Shown here: positions 1 to 10,978 of the stretch, one piece after another
Layout of the letters: each line of letters opens with the position of its first letter
Numbering within the stretch: position 1 is the stretch's first letter
Source: Coleophoma eucalyptorum
Lineage: Eukaryota > Ascomycota > Leotiomycetes > Helotiales > Dermateaceae
NCBI GenBank assembly: GCA_026120035.1
Contig: JALRME010000017.1
Span: forward strand, 496,001 to 560,000
DNA length: 64,000 nt
Direction: 5' to 3'
The notes under the pieces: model-generated
Told to the model about the DNA's origin: nothing
The model's input: only the letters and a program-made list of their open reading frames with translations
Database searches by the model: none
Program-made: the position numbers and the translations under genes

Positions 1-984
1 CACATTTTGCACATTACGATATAAAATTCTTCGCATCACATGTGAGATGCAAAAGACTACTGGCTTCTTCAAGTGATTCTTGGTGGATTCTTTTCGATCT
101 CAGCACGCGCCTCGGCGTCATGCTCCTAATATACAGTATACGTCAGGATTCCTGACCCTTGTCTCCCGCACTGTCTCTCGCGCGCGCAAGACAGCCACCA
201 ATTTAGTTATAATCATTATCGTACATTGGAACCGTAAATTGGACCCATTCCTGGGATAAAGTCAGAAGCAGAATCAGACGCTCGCTCGCTCGCTCGGTAT
301 CATTCGTTGAAAGAAGATGTTGAATAGAAGGGAAGTAAAGTGCAGTGAAGTCGGTGAGGATTTAGCTGAAGTGAAGATGCGGTGTGGTGAAGAAGTGTGG
401 TGGGATGGCGTGAGTAGTGTATAGCAGCATAGTAGTGTTGGTCGACAAGGTGAGGTGCAGGCGAGGCCGAACGACCAGGCTTCAAGCGGACGAGAGAGCA
501 CATGGCCGACCGCATTGCACACAACCCCATGCATTCAACGGCTCGCCCCTTCCACCAAGGAAAGGAAACTGCCAACGACAATGACGTCGGGCGCGATCTC
601 GACAATGCAAGCCCAAAAACCTAGTCCGACAGGCACGGTCGAGACTGGTCGTCTGGTTGGTCGCAGGTCGCAGGTCGCGGCTGTTTTCTTTCTTTGGAAG
701 ACTTGCCGCATCTCGCTTATGCGGCGCGCAGACAGCCCGGGCCTGGATCGGTCTGGCGGTGCCCACTATGAACGAATTGCCTCGAATTCCTGGAATCTCG
801 GGAGTCTGGAAGATTCAGGAATCCCCTCCAGGCGAGTGGAAGCAGCTCTGGGAACTGGGAATCGAAGGTGTTGCTGACTTTTTAAATGTGTCGGGGTGTG
901 GATGTCGACGGTGAAAGGTTGAAGTCTTTCGTATTGCACAGTCGTAGTTGCTGTGTCGAGATTCTGCTGTCCAGATATTGTCCT
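1..984. other. Gene-free edge region
   Basis: I see no supportable gene here. Several short ORFs overlap on both strands, but all have low-complexity or Ser/Arg-rich compositions without recognisable motifs. A small CGCT tandem (about 4 copies near 280-296) and purine-rich sequence (300-420) are present. The part next to 984 is probably the 3' untranslated region of the small CxxC gene on the minus strand. Confidence 0.4.
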
Positions 985-1275
985 TCACTTGTATCCGACC
1001 ATCTTTGCGCAACGATCGCAGTAGTATAGATTGTGGCCAAATCTAACCATACCGTTGGCCTGCGCTTCATAGGAGCTGACTCTGTTTAAGCCCGTTCCAC
1101 TGATGACGGTTTCGACGCACTTTGCGCACCGGGAACAGCGCATAATCTCAACGGTGGGTGAGCCTCTTGAAGGCCGCTGAGTATCGAGAGAATGTCGGAG
1201 AGAGCCTGACGATGAGGTGGAAGACTCTGACGAGGAACGGGTTGATGCAGAGCTGAACGATGAGTAGGACGACAT
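985..1275 (-). CDS. Small CxxC-pair protein, conserved-looking, function unknown
   Basis: A single-exon gene for 96 residues. The first 40 residues are almost all Ser/Thr (a probably disordered tail). The second half carries two CxxC pairs: C47-x2-C50, written RCSRCAKC with a third Cys two residues later, and C86-x2-C89 (YYCDRCAKMVGYK at the C-terminus). Two CxxC knuckles about 35 residues apart suggest a small zinc-ribbon-like fold. I recall similar short fungal proteins ending in a CxxCAKMVGY motif, but I cannot name a function. The ATG at 1275 is the only in-frame start that gives the full Ser-rich leader. Upstream DNA is pyrimidine-rich on the coding strand, as is common in fungal 5' leaders. 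The zinc binding is inferred, not shown. Confidence 0.72.
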   Translation of the reverse strand: MSSYSSFSSASTRSSSESSTSSSGSLRHSLDTQRPSRGSPTVEIMRCSRCAKCVETVISGTGLNRVSSYEAQANGMVRFGHNLYYCDRCAKMVGYK

Positions 1276-4149
1276 GATGAAGATAGGTTGCCTTGGGTAA
1301 TTCAGGGTCGAAGGGTTGGTAGTAGCTCAAGGGACTTTTAAGGGACTTGGTGGTTAGCCAGGTCCGGAGGGTGGTCGCTTGGTTGATATATATTGAGCAG
1401 AGGGTCCTCGGAAGAGAGTGGATAGTCGTAAGGTTTTTTTTTGGCGAGGAGATGTTAAGAATGTTTCAGGGTTGGAAGGGATGATAAACGAAACTCAAAG
1501 AGCTCAAAGACGCTCGACGCGTGGTGACTGCAGGGTGATGTCGTTGGAGGTTGGTGGTGGGGTAGAGTTGCAGCTGATAGAGCTGCAAGAGTTCGCGTGG
1601 TCAGGGTCGGAATGGAAAGGCAATCGATGCAAGATGATATTGCGGACGCACTACGGAGTTGATATGAATGCCCACAGTGTTCGAGACTGGCAGTAGAGAC
1701 CTTGAATCCGGGGCAATGACACGGCGATGACGCGATGGCTGACCGTTCCGCTTGCAACAACTGAGCGGCAGGGAAGCAACCGGAGTCGTTGGAGCGAAAA
1801 AAGTCGTTGACGGGGTGGAGTTGGCGGTCACGAGTAGACGGGTCGAGGTTGGTCGGGCAGGCCAAAAGTATGAGGCTTGGCGTGAGCGAGTTGTTGCTGA
1901 TACTGGACGAGCTGGTTAATACTTTGGTCTAGTAAAAGGTCCAAAAGTCAAGTGGTAAAGCGTGGAGGGAAGAGGGTTGAAGGGAGCAGACCGGTCAAGC
2001 GATGGGGGTCAGGAGCTGATTAAGAAGGGAGCGCCAGGAGCCAGCACGGGAAGGACGAGAGTTAGAGATGAATGAGTGAATGGGTCAAGCGGCAGCACGG
2101 CGAGCAAGCAGCAGAGTACGCAAGCAAGCAAATACGACGAAGAATCCTGCCAATAACGTGCGGGCCAGCTGCCAACTAGAAACACCACATCACATGGATA
2201 CTGGGACCAGACTATTCGACTATAACACACTCGGTTCCCACCGCCGTAGCATAGTAAGTAGGTGCTAGCTCACGCTATGGTCGACTTGCCGTGCGTGCCA
2301 GCAGGCCGACAGCCCACTGGACGGGGCCACCTCAATCAACCCAGCCAAGCCAAGACAAGACAAGATCTCCCTCGTCTTGTCTTCTTCCTTATCCACGGCC
2401 TGTCACCTCCAAGCCTCGCAACCCAATCCAAACCCAACCTCACGAGAGGAAGAGCAGGGCGGAGTCAATCTGGGCCATGCCATTCCTCCTATCAGCCTTC
2501 CTGAAACCTCGATTAGTCCAGCAAGAAGCTTTGGCTCTGTCCTGCTCTGTCCTGCCTGTCCGGCTCCTCTGCCTGCGGTGGCCCGCGTAATCTTGTCCAA
2601 CGTAAGATCTGCTCGTGCAGTTCGATCCTATCAGATGAATCGACAGGGGCAATGACATTGTATGGATAGGAGTGTGAGGCCCTGCGAGGCCTGCGAGGAA
2701 GGGATCGGCAGTCTTGTCATTGGTCGTAGGGAGCTTTAATCTCGATCGCACCCCGGCGCCTTTGTGCTTCAGATCTCCACCCAGTCTGTTATCTGCAGCA
2801 GTGGGCATAATATACTCCGTAGTCCGGCAACCTTAAAGCAATCCTTCGTGGCTTGGATAGGCTTTATATCGCATCCCGTACTTCGTACTCCCGTACTCCT
2901 TTCTCGTCGCTGGTACCAAGAGAAAAGGGTCAACACTGCTTTCGTTCATCAACTAGCGACCAGAGGTAAACTCTGGTGGACCAGCCCATTGATTCCCATA
3001 GCCCGATCGACCATGGTCCCTTCAATTTCATGATCCAGTTTTCATCTGTCTCAACTTCAAATCCCATTTCCCCACTTGCAGGAAATCCATGGTCCGTTCT
3101 CCCGCGACCAGCCGCCGGTATTGAGGAGAAAGGGTCACCAGGTCTTTAAACTCTCAATACTGCTTTTTCTCCCCCCCCTCCGTAACGTAGCATCTCAACC
3201 GTTTAGAGGTCCAAAGTCAAAAGGTTGCGAAGGTTAAAGAGTGTCCAATGATCAGGTATGGCGTCGACCTTGACTTTCCAGTCAAGACAATGAACCCTTT
3301 TACTCAGCACTGTACCTTTCTTTTGGCTTAGACCGTCACTCTCCTTCTTTGTTTGGCTCGTCCTAAGGGACTTCTCATGCACCTCGCTCGCTCGGGTGGT
3401 CGCTCGCCTTACCATAGTTGTATGTTAGTGCCTGGGGAGTCATATCGAAACGCTTGCTTGTCCGCTTCCCTTTCCTTACGTAGTGCGGCCACCATACGTG
3501 CGAGATAGCTACCCGGCTGCAGCACACCAGCGAAGACGGAATTAACTGATTCTCCTTTGCACCGTACCATATCAATGTCCTGACCGTGGCAATGCGCGTG
3601 CCGAACAAGCCTTTCAGCATGACTTGTCCTACGCAAAGCCTCCACCGCCGCGCGGTAGCAACCCAGCAACGACCGTAACGACATAAGCAAGTCGACAGCC
3701 GGAAAGATCGGTAATTCAGCAGGCAACGAAAATACATGTCCTGGAAACGGAAGTCATATCACCAAAACCTCCCGAAAAAGTCATCCGTTCAGCTGACTGT
3801 ACCGGTACCTCGGGCATGATGTGAGGGACATCAGCATGCTGACAGCTGATCGTACCTGTACTGATGTACTGTGCTTAGGGCATGAGGGGCCCGAGAGATC
3901 CGTTTGCGAATCACTTCCATGCTGTTGGAGCTGCCCAGAGAACTTCGGACTAGCGCCCACCCAGAGATCTTGGAGATCGAGATTTAACGGGAGAGGGGAG
4001 AGACACTCCGCAATACCCGTTGTTGCTTCTCGTCTCTACTTTTCTTGTTCTCTTAGTGACCGTCTCGGACTGACTGAATTTCCTGGATCTTTCAATCTCA
4101 AGGAATAGTGTCACTCTCGAGGCTACTGCCTACTACTGCCTATCCAAAC

Positions 4150-4200
4150 CCCTTTTTCTTTTTTCCATTGACCTTTTTCCATTTTCCATTTTTCCATTTG
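4150..4200. repeat. Degenerate TTTTTCCA tandem / pyrimidine tract
   Basis: A run of T-rich units, each ending in TTCCAT, recurs about four times with slightly varying length. It is a low-complexity tract with no coding role visible. Confidence 0.55.
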
Positions 4201-5456
4201 TTTGCAGGCACCACTACCTTCTGTGCGGTGAGGCGAGGGTGTTGGCTAAAGTATACTACTGGCCCCTACCGAAGTACTCTATGATAGCTGCAAGGAGAAT
4301 GTAGGGCGAATCAACGCTACACCAGACGAAACAGTTACCAGCGGTATGGCACGTAATGGTGTGCCGTGTGCGTATCACAGTTGACATACGTCAACCTCGT
4401 GGTGCTTGTCATCGATGCTTCGAGGACCATCGAATTGTTGATCCTCCATCATCACAGATCCATCGAATTCTCAGGGTCTACCGCATTCTCCCATCCTTCA
4501 TAGGCATCATGTGGAGTGACGGAATTAAAATTGCAGATCTGGGGGAAGATCTGCATGTGTTAAGGTACAGTACAATGCGATCGATCGTCTTTCGTCATCG
4601 TACCGTATTTTCAGTTTACCATCGTCAATTCTGGGGTTCGCGGATCTTCATCTTGTCTACAATCCTTGAATAAATGTTGACTGCGATGCCTGGTAGATGA
4701 CCATATTGCAGTAATCTATCACCTGTCGTTCCAATTTCTCGACCCTCCTCTTTCTTGTGCAGTGACGTACCATGTGCAAGAACACAACCCCAGTGCGAAT
4801 ACTGTCTGTCTACATTGCCGGACATACATTCAAACCACTACAATATTGAGAATGCTACACAATTCAGCTCTAGTGGTTTTCTATAACGTGCGTTAATTCA
4901 GTAGAGCTCTTCTTTTATGCTCTTGTTATTTGTTGTTTGGGGCCGAGGTTTGTGGTCCACTTCTCTTTCGTCTTCTGTCTCGTGAATATGGTATTTTTTT
5001 CATACTAGACTCTTACTAGATTGAAACCATCGAAAATATAATTACCTACGACCTGTGACGACCACTTCGGGGCCTCAGAGCCATTTTATGACGGTGTCAT
5101 CATACCCTTGATGTTTACGGGGTAGCACAAGAGTTGGTGCACGGATACCGGAGCAAATCTCCATCAAGAGACCAAGAGCGGACGCTATTCGATTTTAGGA
5201 AAAGCAGCAATGCTTTAAAACATACTCCATATATCCAAGCAGAGGGACAAACGAGAAGAACTCTATTGTTTGTGTTATTCTTAACACCCTTAGGGCGGTC
5301 CACTTTCACCATTCGCGAAAATCTCTGAACGACGGCGTGGGGAGAGGGGTTCCACCATGACGATGAGGTTTCGGGTTTTCCTTCAAAAATAAGCTTAAGA
5401 GCTTGACCCTTTAACGCCTAGACACTTTGGAGTTAAACTTTTAGGCTGGAGGAGGG

Positions 5457-5550
5457 GGGGGCGGGGTGGTGAGTGAGATCTGTAAGATATCATCCTTTGA
5501 GAAGAGGAGAGGGTCGGGGGGAGTGAGATCTGTAAGTTTCAACTTTGGAA
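5457..5550. repeat. Two-copy degenerate direct repeat, 50-bp period
   Basis: The 16-mer GAGTGAGATCTGTAAG occurs at 5471-5486 and again at 5521-5536, exactly 50 bp apart. G-rich tracts precede each copy, and loosely similar AG-rich sequence follows. This looks like an old tandem duplication. It does not extend further and carries no gene. Confidence 0.6.
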
Positions 5551-6051
5551 AGAAGGGGCTAGGTGCGTCGTCGATGTAAGGACTTGAGGACGTCTCTTTC
5601 TTAGGACAGATCTAGGTGGGGGTTCTGAATGGCGGTATAGTGATAAGCGGATTGCAGGCTGGAGATTGGCTGGTTGGATAGCACTGTGGTATGAAGACTA
5701 TGGTTATTGGGTAGAGTTGTACTGCGAGGAGGATGTTACTTCTACATGGGAATAACATACCGCCTCATGGGGAAGACTTAGTCCCGTCTTGAAGGGAGCC
5801 TCACTTATATATTCTGCGAGCTCTTTGGTCCACAGTATGAACTCTCTATCTTGTATACAGGCGAAGGGCTTGGGATATTTACTTCGAGTTTTGGCACCTC
5901 GCATCTGAACGGGAAGCAAATCTGGCAAAGCTAGGCAAGGAGCCAAAAACCAGTCCTCCGTGCAAAGAACTACTGAACTTTTCCTATTTATTCCCGTCGT
6001 AATATATTCCCCGTTTCAAAAGACTCCTCGACAATAAAACGGAGCGGATCA

Positions 6052-7854
6052 TCAGCTCAACAGAATATCAATCCCCAAATCGAGCATAACCTCATGCCAC
6101 CTCACCTCCACCAACCCCTTGGCCTGATCCCTCCTCTGCCAGACTTCCCGAACTACCACCCGCGCATCCGTCACGTTACCTATCCCAAGAGAATCTCTGT
6201 TGTCGAAATATGCCTCTATCCTGTCCCTTGAGTGCGCCTCATCCGCCTCGCATCCCGTAATGAACGCCGGCCACAGCAATCCCGATACGTTCCGTCCCGT
6301 CTCCAGTAGCATTATTGCATCCAGGAACTCAACCCCCTGCCGAACGAGGTTCTGCACGCTGTCCAGCGGCGAGTTTCGGAGCGAGCGGCTGAAGTAGAGG
6401 TGTGTGGCGATGTGGCAGGCGCTGGCATTGAGATGGGTCATGTATTCATCCACCGTGGGAGACGTAAGATGATTTCGTTGCGGGTTGTTGAGCAGGATCT
6501 TCAGCTCGAGATCTTGTAGCACTTGAGCTGTGGGCTCGCGACCACTGTATATCAGATTGTTGATCTCGGTAATACATTCGAATATGGGCTGTGTGATGCC
6601 GAAGATGGCCTCCAGGTTAACGACTTGATGCTTGCGCGGCATGGGACGGTTTTTCTCGGGAGATGTATCTACATCCCGTGTATTTTCGAGGTATAGACTC
6701 CATGGCTGAAGCTCGAGGGCGAGGGCTCGTTGCGCAGGACGGAATGTCTCGACGCAGAGAAAGATCTCGTAGGTTATGGAGGCATTGCGGCTTCGTGTCC
6801 ACACCGACCTTTCAACTGCTTCGAGCCAGGTGAATGCACCGCGAAGATGCACTCGCCAGTCTGTAGCCTGATCATTGAATATGCCAGTCATCAGAAGCAT
6901 GATAATTGTAGACAGGATCGCCTCGGGGTAGTTCGAACTCTTTTCCGACAGACTTTGCCTCAGGCATTGGAAGCTGAGTTGTAAGTATTTGGAACTAAGG
7001 ACTCCATGTTGTTTGGTTTGACCCGATCGCCGGTTCTCTTGGCTGACAGCTGCCAGTGCATAGAGGGAGTAGAGTAAGGTCAAGGGTGTGACCGAGTCTC
7101 GAGTTGTCTGTTCTGCAGCCGACAAGGCTAGAGGAATAATGAACGTCTGGAATGGGTTCTCGTTGCTCTGGGTTGGCAACATTAGTGGACCTAGATATGT
7201 CATCCAGTAATGTATGAGTTGACGTCCTTCCCTTGACTTTATGGGAAGTGAATTGTGAAAGGGGGTCCTTAGGCGGTATGCGGCGTGATTCAATGCTGTT
7301 AAGATTGAATTAGAGCCTGCATCGTTATTATTTGCGAGCTTCGTTTTTTTGTAAGAATCAATTTCAATCCGAGCTAGCTCCTGGCTGACTGATGGTGAAG
7401 ACTCTAGACTAGCATTCTCGTTCTTGTCAGAGGTTTCAAAATTCCTATTCGAGGAACAAGGGGACGTTGCAGCAGAGCAGAAATTCGTCGGCTCCATCTC
7501 AGTACCGACAGGACGATTCGTTAACAGGGGAAAGACACCAAATAACCCAATGTTCAAACATTTTTCCTGGGATACTGAGTCCAACGCCGTAATCGCCGAC
7601 GACAGTGCTCTTCTGCTCATAACATGCATATGTAGTTCAGAGTTATTATCAAGAAGTAACATCCTCTGTACGGATTCTGTCTCCTTGCTACCAGGCCATG
7701 TTAGGGCAATATGGTAGCCTTCACATTGTAGCCGGGCAGTCCTGCACCTCAAACAAGCAGGCTTCTCCTGCCCGCACTTTACTCGTCGTGAACGGCATGT
7801 CCAACATCCGGTATAAGTCTTCGTTCTCTTGATTTTCTTTCCACAATCAACCAT
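6052..7854 (-). CDS. Zn2Cys6 transcription factor with Fungal_trans_2-type C-terminus
   Basis: An intronless ORF of 600 residues. A Zn2Cys6 binuclear cluster lies at residues 17-44: GCWTCRSRRVKC followed by PACLRCRTARLQC, with the six cysteines spaced CX2C-X6-C-X5-C-X2-C-X6-C. A basic KKIKRTK stretch precedes it and probably serves for DNA contact and nuclear import. The rest looks like the PF11951-type regulatory region (helical, ending in GLLWPAFITGCEA and VREVWQRRD-like motifs) found in many pathway-specific fungal regulators. A poorly conserved Ser/Asn-rich linker occupies about residues 120-200. It is divergently transcribed from the MDR oxidoreductase at 8397 with 542 bp between starts, so it may control that gene (inference). 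The start at 7854 is the first ATG and lies 16 residues before the cluster. The target and ligand are unknown. Confidence 0.93.
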   Translation of the reverse strand: MVDCGKKIKRTKTYTGCWTCRSRRVKCGQEKPACLRCRTARLQCEGYHIALTWPGSKETESVQRMLLLDNNSELHMHVMSRRALSSAITALDSVSQEKCLNIGLFGVFPLLTNRPVGTEMEPTNFCSAATSPCSSNRNFETSDKNENASLESSPSVSQELARIEIDSYKKTKLANNNDAGSNSILTALNHAAYRLRTPFHNSLPIKSREGRQLIHYWMTYLGPLMLPTQSNENPFQTFIIPLALSAAEQTTRDSVTPLTLLYSLYALAAVSQENRRSGQTKQHGVLSSKYLQLSFQCLRQSLSEKSSNYPEAILSTIIMLLMTGIFNDQATDWRVHLRGAFTWLEAVERSVWTRSRNASITYEIFLCVETFRPAQRALALELQPWSLYLENTRDVDTSPEKNRPMPRKHQVVNLEAIFGITQPIFECITEINNLIYSGREPTAQVLQDLELKILLNNPQRNHLTSPTVDEYMTHLNASACHIATHLYFSRSLRNSPLDSVQNLVRQGVEFLDAIMLLETGRNVSGLLWPAFITGCEADEAHSRDRIEAYFDNRDSLGIGNVTDARVVVREVWQRRDQAKGLVEVRWHEVMLDLGIDILLS

Positions 7855-8396
7855 CGCGGACCTGGCAGGTACCGTAAGCGGAGATGATTGGGCCTAATAA
7901 GCAGACGGTGCTAATGCAAGTATCAAGATATTGGGGGCACATTGAAGATCAAACACAACAATCGAATTAAGCGACACACCATTCGCAACCCATATACGCT
8001 TTTGGGAGCTCACAACGAGCAAAACGAGCGACGGCAGTGTTGGTGACGGCTTACCAAGCTCAATCTTTTGCTGCTTACTCATAAGTTTCGGCTCAAATCC
8101 AAAGAAGTAGGCGACGGCGAGCAGAGGTATGCTAGTAAGCGGCGAAGGTGCGTACTCGTGCGTGATTGGCTAGAATGCCACACCTCCACTACCCTTTCCT
8201 CGTAACGTTCTTATTTAGACGTCTGCGTGTGTAATGCAATCAGCCGATGGATATCTGTCTCATAGATTATAAAGGTTGCTCCATCCGTAGGTAATGACAA
8301 GCCGTGGCTTTTAATTTCCCTTCGAAACGAGTACTAACTCCCCCCGTTGACCTACGACAATCGGTTAATTCTACGCATATAAGCTTCATATTGACT
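7855..8396. promoter_or_regulatory. Shared divergent promoter between regulator and oxidoreductase
   Basis: A 542 bp interval separates the divergent starts at 7854 (-) and 8397 (+). It contains no gene. The spacing suits a bidirectional promoter. I did not find a convincing inverted CGG pair of the sort bound by Zn2Cys6 dimers, so no operator is assigned. Confidence 0.5.
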
Positions 8397-9632
8397 ATGG
8401 CTGCCGAACGCAAAAACCGTGGGCTAGTAAAGGTGGGTAAAGGCCAAGCTGTGGTCACCGACATCGCCGTTCCGAGCCTTGAAGATGATTACATGCTGGT
8501 CCGGACTGTTGCAGTGGCTCTTAATCCTGCCGACTGGCAAAACTTAGACGAGGACTTCGAGCCAGGAACGAAGCCTATGCTGAATGGCCATGACGCTGCT
8601 GGGGTTATCGAGGCTATTGGGAAGAACGTGACCACACGTTTGAAGAAAGGCGATCGTGTTATGTGCTGTGGATATGGCGGTGAGTTATCTAGATATGCAT
8701 GCGAGAAACAGAGTTCGAGATATATAGCTAATACAGTAGCTAGTAAATGTGACAGACCCTGAGGATGGTACTTTTGCGGAGCATATCCGCGTCAGAGGCG
8801 ACATCTCTATTCGCATCCCGTCTCATATGAGCTCGACCGACGCTGCCACCATGCCTGTCGGCCTGATAACCGTCGCACTGGGTTTGTACAAGTATCTGGA
8901 GCTGCCATTCCCGCTGGCCCCTGCTCCAGGAAGCCCTTGGCTACTTGTGTATGGAGGAAGTAGTGCAACTGGCACATTGGCCATTCAATTTGCGAAGCTG
9001 TAAGTGCATGCACAAGGTGCAAGCATCCGAATACCACCCTACTGATTACTGGAAAGCTCCGGCCTTAAAGTCGTCACAACTTGCTCCCTGCGAAACTTTG
9101 ATCTTGTGAAAAAACTTGGCGCGGACGTCGTCTATGATTATGTATGTAGATGTCCAAACTTGGAAAAGAATTCCACCGCTGATCACCCGGCTAGAGGGAC
9201 CCCGACTGTGGGCAGAAGATCCGTTCTCTGACCTCAGACGACCTGACGCTAGTCTTCGACACCATTGCGACAACCGCGACTGCAAAGGTCTCTGCGGATG
9301 CTATGAGCTCAAGCAAGGGAGGGATCTACTGCAACTTGATGGGCATCGATGCCCCTCGCGATGATGTCAAATCAATCTTCTACCTGGGTTACTCTGCCAT
9401 GGGTAAGGCCTATATATTTGAGGGAGAGGAATGGCCCTTTGCTCCGGATGATTACGACTTGGCTAAGCGATTTGTAATCGTTGCCGAAGAGCTTCTTGAA
9501 AAGAATTTAATCAAGCCGCACCCGGCGACTGTGCGCCCTGGTGGGCTTGAGGCTATTCCGGCCGGGATGCAGGATTTGAAAGACGGTAAGATTAGTGGGG
9601 AGAAGTTGGTGTATGTAATCGGAGAAGAGTGA
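8397..9632 (+). CDS. MDR-family oxidoreductase (enoyl-reductase / ToxD-like)
   Basis: Four exons: 8397-8679, 8756-8999, 9057-9141 and 9195-9632, giving 1050 nt and 349 residues. The introns are 76, 57 and 53 nt with GTGAGT, GTAAGT and GTATGT donors. The protein has the medium-chain dehydrogenase/reductase layout: an N-terminal GroES-like domain (ALNPADWQ, GHDAAGVIEAIGKNV, KKGDRVM) and a Rossmann domain with the NADP loop VYGGSSATGTLAIQFAKL, then KVVTTCSLRNFDLVKKLGADVVYDY. No structural-zinc Cys cluster is seen, as in the ToxD/trans-enoyl-reductase and quinone-reductase-like subgroup. It would reduce an activated double bond with NADPH; the substrate is unknown. Enzymes of this kind act either with polyketide synthases or in detoxification. 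No polyketide synthase lies in this window. The start at 8397 is preferred over an upstream in-frame ATG because MDR proteins of this group begin just before the GroES fold. Confidence 0.9.
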
Positions 9633-10385
9633 TAGGGCTTCTCTGGTATCAATGGTATTCTGCTATTGCCTTTGAAGTGACGTGTGCGTGCCCACAGATG
9701 GGCGGGTGCTTATTTGAAACGAGATCACAAGTTGACCCGTTGGCGAATTCTTTTATATAAATGTTCAGGAAGCTTAATGGCACATTAGCTTAGTATATAC
9801 CAGCCAATTCAATAGACCAGAATTCTAGGCTAAGAGTCTCCATTCATAGCTTCGAGCTTTGAGATCCTAACAGCCTCGAGGCTAAATATATAATGGACAG
9901 GTGCACTTGAGCTATCGGGGCGGGGGGGGGGGGTAAAAATCTCAATTCACAACGGTCATTATTAATCCCCGTCTCTTCCATGGTATCCAGAAATTTGATA
10001 TTGCATCATCAATATTCTTCTAATATTTTAGATATTATCTCCAAAATCATAGGAACGATTCTGTCTTTAGACAAAGATCCAGTGCTAGAAGATTTTAGTG
10101 CTGTGAATTTTCTGGCTTCTTTTATTCCCAGGTAAAATTGAAACATTTCCAATGCCAAGTTGTAGAAATATTACCCAACTATGTATTTTGTAAAATATCC
10201 CAGGACTGATTCCGCAGACCTGTGGGAGTATTGATACCGGTAGAGAGATATGATTTCAGTGAGTGACTAGTTCTTGACATAAGAAATTCTCTCCTGGTAA
10301 GAAGGTAAAAGATGCAAACTTCATGGCAAGCTTTGATATCCTCAGATAAGCAAATCTCGTCAACAACAACAACAACAACCAATTC
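9633..10385. other. Intergenic region with homopolymeric G run
   Basis: AT-rich spacer without gene signals. A run of about a dozen G lies near 9920-9933, and a CAA trinucleotide repeat (about six copies) lies at about 10361-10378, just upstream of the tRNA. Confidence 0.4.
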
Positions 10386-10486
10386 GATCGCTTAGCTCAG
10401 TTGGTTAGAGCGTGGTGCTAATATCTTGGCCTCTTTAAGAGACATTGTCAACGCCAAGGTCGCGAGTTCGACCCTCGTAGTGATCA
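10386..10486 (+). tRNA. tRNA-Ile (anticodon AAU) with a 27-nt intron
   Basis: A full cloverleaf can be folded by hand. The acceptor stem GATCGCT pairs with AGTGATC (one G-T), with discriminator A. The D arm is GCTC/GAGC. The anticodon stem TGGTG/CGCCA (one wobble) closes the loop CTAATAA with anticodon AAT. The variable loop is AGGTC. The T arm GCGAG/CTCGT encloses TTCGACC. The 27-nt intron (10424-10450) sits one base 3' of the anticodon, the canonical eukaryotic position. The A and B boxes are internal to the D and T arms. Inosine at position 34 would read AUU, AUC and AUA. Confidence 0.95.
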
Positions 10487-10491
10487 CATAC

Positions 10492-10496
10492 TTTTT
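10492..10496 (+). terminator. RNA polymerase III terminator of the tRNA
   Basis: A T5 run begins six bases after the discriminator base of the tRNA-Ile gene. This is the usual length and position of a Pol III stop signal. Confidence 0.7.
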
Positions 10497-10978
10497 GCCT
10501 TTCTTACTTTCATGATAAGTGTGATGGCTTCTTTGTAATTTTTTTTGACGGCTTCTTTTTGAATCTTCTCGATAAGGCAAGCTCTTCTTTTTGCTCGCTT
10601 CGCTTAACCAAAGTCCCATGGACTAGACCGCCCTTAGAGCTCATGCTAGACAAACATACCTAAACTATGTATTTTTTGCAATGGCAATCGAGAATCCGCA
10701 ATAATCATAACATAATGGGATGCACGGGAGAGGATATTTTCATCGGTCTTTGATACTCTTGCTATCTGTCTCACTGAACTTTTGATGCTAGCCAGTCCTC
10801 GAACTCATTTCATTACTTTGCCGGCGGCAATCCACCCCGCTACCCCACCACCCAAACCGGCAAGAAAAGCAGGAAGATAACACTACATCTTGGCCCTCCA
10901 ACCATGCTTCTTCCAAATAAAATACTGGAACATTGTCATAATTCCACAGATCTAACTCCCTCTTAACAAATATCCAAA
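10497..10978. other. Intergenic region upstream of hydrolase
   Basis: Just under 500 bp without a gene, holding the presumed promoter of the alpha/beta hydrolase at 10979. No specific site is assigned. Confidence 0.35.

Larger units (their letters stand above)
1276..6051. other. 4.8 kb intergenic region
   Basis: No gene could be supported. ORFs of up to 136 codons occur on both strands but lack domains and plausible splice structure, and they overlap each other. The region holds a pyrimidine tract near 4150-4200 and a degenerate two-copy repeat at 5457-5550. It is flanked by the 5' end of the small CxxC gene and the 3' end of the Zn2Cys6 regulator, so it probably contains the CxxC promoter and leader plus nothing else that I can recognise. 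Confidence 0.4.

Noticed and set aside
3375..3737. Overlapping minus-strand ORFs (120 and 105 codons) in the first intergenic region
   Set aside because: Different frames over the same DNA, biased Arg/Leu/Cys composition and no domains.
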